A stretch of 64,000 nucleotides of DNA, taken from Devosia sp. A16 (GTDB lineage: Bacteria > Pseudomonadota > Alphaproteobacteria > Rhizobiales > Devosiaceae). The stretch's first letter is position 1, and each line of letters begins with the position of its first letter. The stretch spans positions 1,436,001-1,500,000 of the forward strand of contig NZ_CP012945.1 in assembly GCF_001402915.1 (NCBI RefSeq). The letters are read 5' to 3'. Made by a program: the position numbers and the translations under genes. The notes under the pieces were generated by a model that worked only from the letters and a program-made list of their open reading frames with translations, made no database searches and was not told the origin of the DNA. This document shows, one piece after another, positions 39,762-47,405 of this stretch.

Positions 39762-40475
39762 CTACACAAACATCCCCAGATGCCGCTGCAGCGCTGCGTT
39801 GAAATGCGCCACCAGGGCCGCCTCGGCCCGGTCGGGGTCGCGCGCTTCGCACGCCTCGATGATTTCGAGGTGTTCACGGATCGAGCGTTGCGCCAGCGGG
39901 GCTGTGAGCTTGCGGTCGAGCCGGACCAGGCGCAGGTAGGTGTGCATGCGCCGGTAACTGGTCTCGATCAGGGCGTTCCTCAGGATCGCGATGATCGAGT
40001 TGTGCAGCAGGCTCTCCAGCGCCTCGAGCTCTTCCATCGTCGCCATGGTGAGCCCCGACGTCTCGATCTGCTTTGATACGGCGCGGTGCCGGTCGCCCAG
40101 CTCGCCGATCAGGTCTTCGTCGCCCAGTTCGGCAAAAGTGCGCACGGCCGCCCGCTCGATGATGGTGCGGAACTGGTAGGTCGATTTGGTGAGCTCGAGT
40201 CCCGGCTTGACGAACTGGATGCCGGAGCGCGGATGGATGGTGAGGATGCCCTCGACTTCCAGCGTCCGCAGCGCATCGCGCAACGGCGCCACCGGAATGC
40301 CGAGCAGCTTCACCAGATCGTTCTGCGACACGAAAGCGCCGGCCGGCAGCCGTCGGTCGAACAGGTTTTCCAGGATCCGTGTGTAGGCCAGATCGCTCAA
40401 CCGCCCGGCCGGTTGAGACTCGCTCGGGCCGGTCACGGCGTCCTCATTCACAGCCACTTGTGCGTCCGCTTTCAT
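39762..40475 (-). CDS. GntR-family regulator, FCD (FadR-type) ligand domain, number 2
   Basis: A 237-residue regulator with a winged helix (about 25-95: LPAGAFVSQNDLVKLLGIPV, APLRDALRTLEVEGILTI) and an FCD domain with His at LLHNSIIAIL, IREHLEIIEACEARD and LVAHFNAAL. The perfect palindrome CTGATATATCAG lies 21 bases upstream of its start, in the divergent promoter shared with the 40.5-49.5 kb operon. It is therefore the best candidate for the regulator of all three perfect sites, with autoregulation. The ligand is unknown; a sugar-acid intermediate is plausible. Confidence 0.9.
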   Translation of the reverse strand: MKADAQVAVNEDAVTGPSESQPAGRLSDLAYTRILENLFDRRLPAGAFVSQNDLVKLLGIPVAPLRDALRTLEVEGILTIHPRSGIQFVKPGLELTKSTYQFRTIIERAAVRTFAELGDEDLIGELGDRHRAVSKQIETSGLTMATMEELEALESLLHNSIIAILRNALIETSYRRMHTYLRLVRLDRKLTAPLAQRSIREHLEIIEACEARDPDRAEAALVAHFNAALQRHLGMFV

Positions 40476-40494
40476 TGCTCTATTAGCATCACCG

Positions 40495-40508
40495 TCTGAT
40501 ATATCAGA
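40495..40508. promoter_or_regulatory. GntR-type operator TCTGATATATCAGA (site C)
   Basis: A perfect 14-bp palindrome containing the 12-base core of sites A and B. It lies in the 66-base divergent gap, 21 bases from the GntR start (40475) and 34 bases from the dehydratase start (40542), ideal for dual control. Confidence 0.85.
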
Positions 40509-40541
40509 TGTTCATGTTAGTCGATCAGAGATCGCCAGCCT

Positions 40542-41693
40542 ATGCGCATTTCGGAATTCCGCATCACCCGTTTCCAGTTTGCCCGCGACCGCGTGATCGG
40601 CGACAGCCAGGTCCGCGCCGACGACGTGAACATAGCGGCGCTCGAACTGATTGCCGATACCGGCGCGGTCGGGTTGGGGTTTATCCAGACCTTGTTTTTC
40701 CCGCTGCCCGATCAGGCCGAGATCGAGCGGGTCTTCCGCTCGGAAGTCTGGCCCGGCCTCGAAGGCCAGCCACCCGCCGGGCTGGTGCATCGCGTCGGCC
40801 GGCCGCGCGGCGGCAACCAGCGCGCCACCACCCTCCCCTTCCATGAAGCGCTGCAGGTCGCGCTCTGGGATCTCGCCGCCAAGCAGGTGAACCTGCCGCT
40901 GCACCGGCTGCTGGGCAGCCGTCGCGACAAGGTCGAGGCCTATGCCTCGGGCCTCGATTTCCACCTTTCGGACGATGACTTCGCGAAATTCTTCGGCCAT
41001 GCCGACGCGATCGGCTACCGCGCCTTCAAGATCAAGGTCGGCAGCCCGGATTTCGACTGGGACCTCAACCGCCTGAACATTCTCAAAGAGGTGGTCCGCA
41101 AGGACGCCCTGGTGATGATCGACGCCAACGAGGCCTGGGGCGCCAAGGAGGCGCTGGTGAAGCTCACCGCCATCCGCGATGCCGGCCACGAACTGCTCTG
41201 GGTCGAAGACCCGATCCTGCGCACCGACTATGCCGGGCTCAGGATGCTGAAGGACGCGGCCAACTGGACGCTGATCAACTCCGGCGAATATCTCGACGCC
41301 CACGGCAAGCGCCTGCTGATGGAACAGGACGCGACCGATATCCTCAACGTCCATGGCCAGGTCACCGACGTGATGCGCATCGGCTGGCTCGCCGCCGATC
41401 GCGGCATTCCGGTCAGCCTCGGCAACACCTTCCTCGAGGTGGGCATCCACATGGCCTGTGCGCTCCCCGAAGTGCAGTGGCTCGAATACTCGTTTCAGAA
41501 CTTCGACCACCTGGTCGACCAGCCGGTCGAGATCCGTGACGGCTGGGCCTATGCCCCCGATCGCCCCGGCCACGGCCTGGTGCTGAACGAAACCGCCCGC
41601 CGCGAGTGGGCCCGCCCCAACCTCTTGCCGCGCTCCGAGCTCGGCGAAGCCCCGTTCAATCCGCGCGTCGCCCAGGCGCTGCGCGCGGCCTGA
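40542..41693 (+). CDS. Enolase-superfamily sugar-acid dehydratase 2
   Basis: A 383-residue mandelate-racemase/muconate-cycloisomerase-like protein. The barrel shows K163-x-K165 (AFKIKVG), D194 (VMIDANEAW), E222 (WVEDPIL) and E249 (INSGEYL). On the late strands LGNTFLEVGIHM has Asn where racemases place the catalytic His, so the KxK lysine is probably the main base. Dehydration of an aldonic or uronic acid is likely. It is only distantly similar to the dehydratase at 33152 and so probably acts on another isomer. First gene of a long plus-strand operon under site C. Confidence 0.85.
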   Translation: MRISEFRITRFQFARDRVIGDSQVRADDVNIAALELIADTGAVGLGFIQTLFFPLPDQAEIERVFRSEVWPGLEGQPPAGLVHRVGRPRGGNQRATTLPFHEALQVALWDLAAKQVNLPLHRLLGSRRDKVEAYASGLDFHLSDDDFAKFFGHADAIGYRAFKIKVGSPDFDWDLNRLNILKEVVRKDALVMIDANEAWGAKEALVKLTAIRDAGHELLWVEDPILRTDYAGLRMLKDAANWTLINSGEYLDAHGKRLLMEQDATDILNVHGQVTDVMRIGWLAADRGIPVSLGNTFLEVGIHMACALPEVQWLEYSFQNFDHLVDQPVEIRDGWAYAPDRPGHGLVLNETARREWARPNLLPRSELGEAPFNPRVAQALRAA

Positions 41694-41733
41694 AGTCCAA
41701 GCGAGTTCTGTCATCCAGGGAGGAGACATCCAA

Positions 41734-43005
41734 ATGAATCTTCTGCGCACCACCGTGGCGCTCTCGGCGATCCTCGTCGCCGGCGCCGCTCTTGCCCAGG
41801 ACGGTGCCATCACCGTCTGGGCCGACGCCACCCGCCAGCCGGCGGTCGAAGCGTTCATCGCCGCCCATCCGGAAGTGCCGGTCAACTTGGTGCTCGACGA
41901 TGGCTCGTCGGGCGCCTCGGGCACCTTCCAGACCAAGATCAGCCTCGCCGACCAGGCCAATGAAGGCTGGCCGGACGTGGTGTTCTCCACCCAGAACAAC
42001 GACGCCGCCTGGGCCGCCCGCGAGAACAACGGCGCCCAGGCCTTCGCCCAGGTGCTGAACGAGGGCTTCCTCGACCAGGCCTTCCTCGATGGCTTCACCC
42101 CGGGCGCACTCGACCCGGTAACCGTCGACGGCAAGGTCTACGGCCTACGCAACGACCTCGCGCCGGTGCTGTTCTGGTACAACAAGACCCTGCTCGATCA
42201 GTTCGGCTACGCCGCCCCGACCACCTGGGAAGAGTACCAAGCGCTGGGCGACAAACTCGCCGCCGAGCACCCCGGCTACTTCCTCGGCGCCATCGGCGAC
42301 GCCTTCCAGGGCCCGTACATCTATTACTGGAGCGGCGAAGCGCCGATCTTCCAGCTCGAAGGCGAAACCTTCAAGTCCGACACTTCGGCGCCGAACGCGG
42401 TGAAGGTCTCCAACCTCATCGACCACATGGTCGCCAACAAGACGCTGACGCTCGACAGCGTGTTCGGCGCCAATTTCGTCGCCAGCGCGGCCAATCTCGT
42501 CGCCATCCCCGGTCCCGCCTGGTACTCGGGCGCACTGTTCCAGAACCCCGGTGGCGTCAATGCCAAGGCCGGCGACTGGGTCGCCGCGCCGCCACTGAAA
42601 TGGGCCGATGGCGCTGCGGTCACCGGTAATGTCGGCGGCGGCGTCTGGTACGCGTCGAGCCACACGAAAAACCCCGAGGCGGTGAAGACCTTCCTCAAGT
42701 TCGTCATCAGCGACACCAAGGTCGCGGGCACCGGCGGCCTGCCGGCCTATCAGGCGGCGGCCGATGCCTGGCTCGACGCGCAGGCGGCGAGCGGCTTCTA
42801 CGCCGGCGACTTCAAGGCTGCGATCCAGACGGCCGCTTCGAGCGTCTGGAACGGCTGGGGCTACCCCAACTTCTCGCCCGAAACCGCCTGGGCCAAGGTC
42901 GTCACCCCCGGCCTCGCCGCCGGCAAGACCATGACCGACCTCGCCGCCGACTGGCAGCAGGAAATGAAGAACGAAGCCCAGGTCGTCGGCTACACGGTCG
43001 AGTGA
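41734..43005 (+). CDS. ABC sugar solute-binding protein (family 1), importer 3
   Basis: A 423-residue periplasmic receptor. The leader MNLLRTTVALSAILVAGAAL ends at AQDGAI. The mature protein opens ITVWADATRQPAVEAFIAAH and has VVFSTQNNDAAWAAREN, LFWYNKTLLDQFGYAAPTTW and GNVGGGVWYASSHTKNPEAV. A GGGAGGAG ribosome-binding site precedes the ATG. It resembles the importer 2 receptor. A repeat with strong hairpins separates it from its permeases. Confidence 0.92.
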   Translation: MNLLRTTVALSAILVAGAALAQDGAITVWADATRQPAVEAFIAAHPEVPVNLVLDDGSSGASGTFQTKISLADQANEGWPDVVFSTQNNDAAWAARENNGAQAFAQVLNEGFLDQAFLDGFTPGALDPVTVDGKVYGLRNDLAPVLFWYNKTLLDQFGYAAPTTWEEYQALGDKLAAEHPGYFLGAIGDAFQGPYIYYWSGEAPIFQLEGETFKSDTSAPNAVKVSNLIDHMVANKTLTLDSVFGANFVASAANLVAIPGPAWYSGALFQNPGGVNAKAGDWVAAPPLKWADGAAVTGNVGGGVWYASSHTKNPEAVKTFLKFVISDTKVAGTGGLPAYQAAADAWLDAQAASGFYAGDFKAAIQTAASSVWNGWGYPNFSPETAWAKVVTPGLAAGKTMTDLAADWQQEMKNEAQVVGYTVE

Positions 43006-43012
43006 TCCCTTC

Positions 43013-43146
43013 ACCTCTCCCTTGGGGGAGAGGTCGACGCGAAGCGTCGGGTGAGGGGGCCTTGCGGAACGCGCAGTAAGGCCCCCTCACCTCAGCTTCG
43101 CTAGGCGGCCAAGCCGCCAAGCTTCGCTATCCTCTCCCCCAAGGGC
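43013..43146. repeat. Inverted-repeat element between receptor and permease genes of importer 3
   Basis: CACCTCTCCCTTGGGGGAGA, CGACGCGAAGCGTCG, the arms GGTGAGGGGGCCTTGC..AAGGCCCCCTCACC and CTCTCCCCCAAGGGCGAG make a nested structure. The module GCTTCGCTAGGCGGCCAAGC is shared with 26451-26834, and GGGTGAGGGGGCC with 9600-9752. Here the element is inside an operon, so it probably reduces read-through into the permease genes. Confidence 0.75.
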
Positions 43147-43211
43147 GAGGAGGCGTTTCGGGCGACGCGCGTTGCCCAAGGATGAACGTCTAGTGCCTGG
43201 AGCCGCCTGAA

Positions 43212-44138
43212 GTGAGCACGATCGAACATAGCGCTGCCACTGTCGCCCTCGAACGCCCCAGGAAGGGCATGAGCGTCGAGCGCGCCCAGGGCCGCATCGG
43301 CGTGCTGTTCGCCACCCCCTACACGCTGTTCCTCATCGCCTTCGGCATCCTCCCGGCGCTCTACGCCATTTATCTCGCCTTCACCAGGAAGGGCGCGTTT
43401 GTCGGCTTCGACAATTTCCTCAAGGTGTTCAAGGACTACCGTTTCTGGCCCGCCGTCGAGCATGTCGGCATCTTCATCGTCGTCTGGCTGGTGCTGCTGG
43501 TCGTGCTGGTGGTGACCCTCGCCATCCTCGTTCACTCGATCGGCTTGCGCTGGTTCTCGGGCGCCATGCGCTTCATCTACTATATCCCCGGCGCGCTGGC
43601 CGGCGCCTCGAGCGTCATGCTCTGGCTGTTCGTTCTAGATCCCACCGTCAGCCCGGTGTCGTGGCTGCTGCAGGCATTGGGGATCGAGAGCTTCGTTGGC
43701 GCCGTTGACGCCAGCCGCCTGCCGATCGTCCTCGCGGTGATCGCCTTCTGGACCGGCGCCGGCGGCTGGATCGTCATCATGTACGGGGCGCTCAACAACA
43801 TCAGTAAGGACGTGATCGAAGCCGCCCGCGTCGATGGCGCCGGCCCGGTGCGTATCGCCTGGTCGATCCAGATCCCGCTGATGCGCAAGTGGATCGCCTA
43901 CATGGTGATCATGAGCTTTGCCGGCGGCACCCAGCTCTTCGTCGAGCCCCGCGTCTTGGCGCAGGCCAGCCGCGGCGTAGTGGGGCAGGACTATTCACTG
44001 AACCAGCTCGCCTTCCTCTACGCCTTCAAGCAGAACGATTTCAATGGCTCGGCGGCGATCTCGCTGGTGCTGCTGGCCGTCGCTGTCGCCCTTTCCATCT
44101 ACTTCGTCTTCAAGGGTGGCCTGTTTGAGCGCGCCTAA
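43212..44138 (+). CDS. ABC sugar permease, MalF type, importer 3
   Basis: A 308-residue permease with six membrane segments, EAA loop VIEAARVDGAGPVRIAWSIQ and the LFVEPRVLAQASRG region shared with importer 2. The start is GTG at 43212 (MSTIEHSAATV). The next gene begins inside its 3' end. No ATPase gene is present in this operon, so an ATPase encoded elsewhere, probably at 37575 or 28736, must energise it. Confidence 0.92.
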   Translation: MSTIEHSAATVALERPRKGMSVERAQGRIGVLFATPYTLFLIAFGILPALYAIYLAFTRKGAFVGFDNFLKVFKDYRFWPAVEHVGIFIVVWLVLLVVLVVTLAILVHSIGLRWFSGAMRFIYYIPGALAGASSVMLWLFVLDPTVSPVSWLLQALGIESFVGAVDASRLPIVLAVIAFWTGAGGWIVIMYGALNNISKDVIEAARVDGAGPVRIAWSIQIPLMRKWIAYMVIMSFAGGTQLFVEPRVLAQASRGVVGQDYSLNQLAFLYAFKQNDFNGSAAISLVLLAVAVALSIYFVFKGGLFERA

Positions 44139-45039
44139 CTCGGAAATCGTCGGCACCCGCTTCAAGGACCTGACACCGGCTGCCTGGCTGGGTCGCGCCT
44201 TCGCCGTGCTGGTCCTCATCGTCTTTGCGCTGTTCTTCGTCGTGCCGCTCGTCTGGCTGCTGATCGCGCCGACGAAGACCGATCGCCAGCTGCTGCTCGA
44301 GGCGCCGTTCGCGCTGGGCGACATGGGCACGCTGCTTGCCAACTGGCAGAGTCTGATGACCTTCCAGGGCGGGCTGATCTGGACCTGGATCGGCAATTCG
44401 GTGTTCTATTGCGTCGCCGCCCTGGTGATCACTCTCGCGATCTCGATTCCCGCCGGCTACGCCCTGGCGATGACCGAGTTCCGTGGCCGCAGGCTGCTGC
44501 TGGTGGTGACGCTGATCGTCATGCTGATCCCCTCCACCGCCCTGGTGCTGCCGATCTTTCTCGAGCTGAGCGCGGTGCGGCTGATCGGCAATCCGCTCTC
44601 GGCCATCCTGCCCTTCTCGTTCTACCCGTTCGGCGTCTACCTCACCTACATCTACTTCTCGACGGCGGTGTCGCGCGACCTGCTCTCGGCGGCGCGCCTC
44701 GACGGGGCAAGCGAGTGGCAGGTGTTCATGAAGATCGCCATGCCGCTGAGCACGCCGGTGATCGCGCTGGTCGGCTTCTTCAGCTTCACCGGCAACTGGA
44801 ACAACTATTTCCTGCCCTATGTGACGCTGCCCGGCCGCAAGGCGCCGATCCAGGTCGGCCTCGCCGAGCTGCTGTCGAACGTGCCGGCCTTCAATCCCAC
44901 CAACGCCGCTTCGACCACCATCACGCTGTCGGCGCTGGCGCTCGCGACGCTGCTCGCCATCGCCCCGGTGCTGCTCGTCTTCCTGTTCGCGCAGCGCTAC
45001 CTCGTATCCGGCATGACTGCCGGCGGCACCAAGGAGTAA
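44125..45039 (+). CDS. ABC sugar permease, MalG type, importer 3 (TTG start)
   Basis: A ~304-residue permease with six membrane segments, PSTALVLPIFLELSAVRLIG, FYPFGVYLTYIYFSTAVSRD, EAA loop LLSAARLDGASEWQVFMKIA and tail VSGMTAGGTKE. I choose TTG at 44125, which follows AAGGGTGG at a suitable spacing and overlaps the previous gene's last codons; GTG at 44116 is the alternative. The longer frame upstream lies in the previous gene and is a shadow. Closely similar to the MalG-type subunit of importer 2. Confidence 0.88.
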   Translation: MSAPNSEIVGTRFKDLTPAAWLGRAFAVLVLIVFALFFVVPLVWLLIAPTKTDRQLLLEAPFALGDMGTLLANWQSLMTFQGGLIWTWIGNSVFYCVAALVITLAISIPAGYALAMTEFRGRRLLLVVTLIVMLIPSTALVLPIFLELSAVRLIGNPLSAILPFSFYPFGVYLTYIYFSTAVSRDLLSAARLDGASEWQVFMKIAMPLSTPVIALVGFFSFTGNWNNYFLPYVTLPGRKAPIQVGLAELLSNVPAFNPTNAASTTITLSALALATLLAIAPVLLVFLFAQRYLVSGMTAGGTKE

Positions 45040-45042
45040 GTC

Positions 45043-45375
45043 ATGGTCCAGCGCATGGGCATGGTGATCGGCGTGAAGCCGGAAAAGCTGGCCGAGTACA
45101 AGCGGCTGCACGCCGAACCGTGGGCGGAGATGGATGCGGCGCTGAGCGCGGCGAACATCCGCAACTATTCGATCTACCTGCGCGAGCCCGAAATGCTGCT
45201 GTTCGGCTACTGGGAATATACCGGTTCCGACTACGAGGCCGACATGCGGGTGCTGGGCGACAAGGCGATCACCAAAGAGTGGCTGGCGCTCACCGACCCG
45301 TGCCAGGCGCCGCTGAAGACCGCCGCCGCAGGCGAGTGGTGGAGCATGATGCCCGAAATCTACCATCTCGACTGA
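45043..45375 (+). CDS. L-rhamnose mutarotase family protein (RhaM/RhaU-like)
   Basis: A 110-residue dimeric ferredoxin-like protein expected to interconvert the alpha and beta anomers of L-rhamnose or a similar 6-deoxy-hexose. MVIGVKPEKLAEYKRLHAEP with H23 (the catalytic His position), NIRNYSIYLREPEMLLFGYW, and the terminal GEWWSMMPEIYHLD with the paired Trp are the family marks. Length matches RhaM (~104). It lies three bases after the permease stop and is the strongest hint that the imported sugar is L-rhamnose-like. Related proteins may serve other deoxy-sugars. Confidence 0.87.
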   Translation: MVQRMGMVIGVKPEKLAEYKRLHAEPWAEMDAALSAANIRNYSIYLREPEMLLFGYWEYTGSDYEADMRVLGDKAITKEWLALTDPCQAPLKTAAAGEWWSMMPEIYHLD

Positions 45376-45385
45376 GGACAAGCTC

Positions 45386-46564
45386 ATGGTTGAACTGAAC
45401 GGCCGGACCTACACCCGGCGCGAAATCGCCGAGCGCGCCGGCATGCTGAGCCAGTTCGCCAGCGTGCGGCTGATGGAACTCGGCGACGGCGTCGAGCGCG
45501 GCATCCGCATGCTCGAGTTCCGCACCGGCTCGGGCCTCCGCTTCACCGTTTTGGTCGACCGGGCGCTCGACATCGCCGACTGCGAGTTCAAGGGCCAGGC
45601 GATCGGCTGGAACTCGCCGGCCGGCTTCCGCCACCCGGGCCTGCATGAATATGAAGGCGAAGGCGGTCTCGCCTGGGCCCGCTCATTCTCAGGTCTCTTG
45701 GTTACCTGCGGGCTCGACCACATCCTGTTCATGAACGAGGTGCCGGCCGACACCTATGTCTATGGCCCCAAGCCGACGGTCAGCCACTCGCTGCATGGCC
45801 GCATCGGCACCATCCCGGCAAAGCTCACCGGCTATGGCGAAGAGTGGCGCGGCGACGAGTGCGTGCTGTGGGCCGAGGGCATCGTGCAGCAGTCGGCGGT
45901 GTTCGGCGAAGACCTGCACCTCATCCGCCGCATCGAGGCAGATGTCGGCGGCAATGACATCCGGATCAGCGATCGGGTCGTCAACCATGGCTTCTACAAG
46001 ACGCCGCACATGTACTGCTACCACATCAATGTCGGCCACCCGGTCCTCGACGAAGGCTCGCGCTACCTCGCGCCGATCAAGGACGTGGTCTGGGCCGCCC
46101 ATGCCGGCGAGGCCTATCGCAAGCAGGGCGTCGGCTACCGCACGCTGAGTGCCCCAAAGCTCGATTTCCACGAGCAGGTCTGGCAACACGAACTCGGCGC
46201 CGATGACCAAGGCCAGCAGTTCGTTGCCTTGGTCAACGATCGCCTCGGGCTCGGCTTCGAGGTTGCCACCGCCAAGGCGCAGTTCCCCTGCCTCTACGAA
46301 TGGCAGAACCTGCAGGCCGGACAGTATGCGCTCGGCATCGAGCCCTCCACCAACCACGTGCTCGGCAACAACGCCGCGCGCCAGCGCGGCGAGATGATCT
46401 GGCTGCAGCATGGCGAGGAGAAGCGCTACGACAGCACCTTCCGGGTGCTCGACGGCGCCGACGACATCGCCGCCAGCGAAGCGCGCATCCGCGCCATCTC
46501 CGGCCAGCCCGAGGACGAGTATCCGGCCCCCTCAGGCAACCACCTGAAGATCGGGGGCCGCTGA
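45386..46564 (+). CDS. DUF4432 family protein, aldose-1-epimerase-like fold
   Basis: A 392-residue protein of the DUF4432 family, related to galactose mutarotases. Features are IRMLEFRTGSGLRFTVLVDR, ALDIADCEFKGQAIGWNSPA, LVTCGLDH, HSLHGRIGTIPAKL, MYCYHINVGHPVLDEGSRYL and the late LGIEPSTNHVLGN. It presumably binds a sugar in its beta-sandwich. Two mutarotase-like genes side by side (this and RhaM-like) is unusual. It may act on a different intermediate, such as a ketose or sugar acid. Its stop overlaps the SDR start (TGATG). Confidence 0.82.
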   Translation: MVELNGRTYTRREIAERAGMLSQFASVRLMELGDGVERGIRMLEFRTGSGLRFTVLVDRALDIADCEFKGQAIGWNSPAGFRHPGLHEYEGEGGLAWARSFSGLLVTCGLDHILFMNEVPADTYVYGPKPTVSHSLHGRIGTIPAKLTGYGEEWRGDECVLWAEGIVQQSAVFGEDLHLIRRIEADVGGNDIRISDRVVNHGFYKTPHMYCYHINVGHPVLDEGSRYLAPIKDVVWAAHAGEAYRKQGVGYRTLSAPKLDFHEQVWQHELGADDQGQQFVALVNDRLGLGFEVATAKAQFPCLYEWQNLQAGQYALGIEPSTNHVLGNNAARQRGEMIWLQHGEEKRYDSTFRVLDGADDIAASEARIRAISGQPEDEYPAPSGNHLKIGGR

Positions 46565-47328
46565 TGGGTGCTGATCGCTTCGGCTCGCTCGAGGGCAAGG
46601 CCATCCTCTATACCGGCGCCGCCGGCGGCCTGGGGCTGGAGACGACGCTCGAACTGCTGCGCTCGGGTGCAAAGGTTGTCGCCATCGACAATGATGCGAG
46701 AAAGGTTGCAGCGCTGCTCGATGCGGCCGGCGGCCTTGCGGGCCTGACCGTAGAGAGGCTCGATCTCGCCGATCTCACCGGACTGCGCGCTGGACTCGAG
46801 AACCTTTCGGCCGAGCTCGGCGGCTTCGACATCGTCATCAACAACGCCGCGATCTATCCCTCGAAACCCTTCGAGGACTACAGCATCGAAGAGATGCAGC
46901 TGGTACAGCGCATCAATGTCGATGCCGGCATTGTCTGCGTCCAGGTGGCCCTGCCCCATATGAAGGCGGCAAAGCGCGGCCGCATCATCAACATCTCCTC
47001 GGTGACCATTTCGGGCGGCTGGTCGGACCTCACCCCCTATGTGCAATCGAAGATGGCGCTGGTCGGTCTCACCCGCTCCTGGGCGCGTGAGTTCGGCAGG
47101 CATGGCATCACCGTCAATGCGGTGGCGCCAGGCGCCTTCCCCACCGACGCCGAAAAGATCCATCCCGACCTCGCAGCCTATGAGAAGCGCATCTACGAGG
47201 CGCAGGCGCTGCAACGGCGCGGCGCCCCTGCCGACATCGCCAACATCCTGATGTTCCTCGCCTCGGACGCAGCGTCGTTCATTACCGGCCAGACCATCCA
47301 CGTGGATGGCGGCTGGTACATGCATTGA
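46564..47328 (+). CDS. Short-chain dehydrogenase/reductase, probable NAD-dependent sugar dehydrogenase
   Basis: A 254-residue classical SDR. The cofactor motif TGAAGGLG (17-24) is followed by an acidic D42 after strand 2 (VVAIDND), which favours NAD(H). NNAA (93-96), S145, Y159 and K163 (YVQSK) complete the active site. In context it probably oxidises L-rhamnose, L-fucose or a similar sugar at C1 to the lactone, or a 2-keto-3-deoxy acid later in the route. I choose ATG at 46564 because it overlaps the DUF4432 stop; longer frames run through that gene. Confidence 0.88.
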   Translation: MGADRFGSLEGKAILYTGAAGGLGLETTLELLRSGAKVVAIDNDARKVAALLDAAGGLAGLTVERLDLADLTGLRAGLENLSAELGGFDIVINNAAIYPSKPFEDYSIEEMQLVQRINVDAGIVCVQVALPHMKAAKRGRIINISSVTISGGWSDLTPYVQSKMALVGLTRSWAREFGRHGITVNAVAPGAFPTDAEKIHPDLAAYEKRIYEAQALQRRGAPADIANILMFLASDAASFITGQTIHVDGGWYMH

Positions 47329-47405
47329 TGCAAACGATGACTGATAGAGACGGCCCCGTCTGCTTCAGTTTCCCACCACCTGTCATCTCCTCGGAATCCT
47401 GACCC

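Noticed and set aside
44044-44124. Longer start for the importer 3 MalG-type permease
   Set aside because: The extension lies entirely inside the preceding permease gene and encodes an Arg/Ser-rich string; the TTG at 44125 is better placed.
47329-47405. TGATAGAG in the gap before the second CoA-transferase as a further GntR site
   Set aside because: Only the TGATA half matches and no inverted partner is present.
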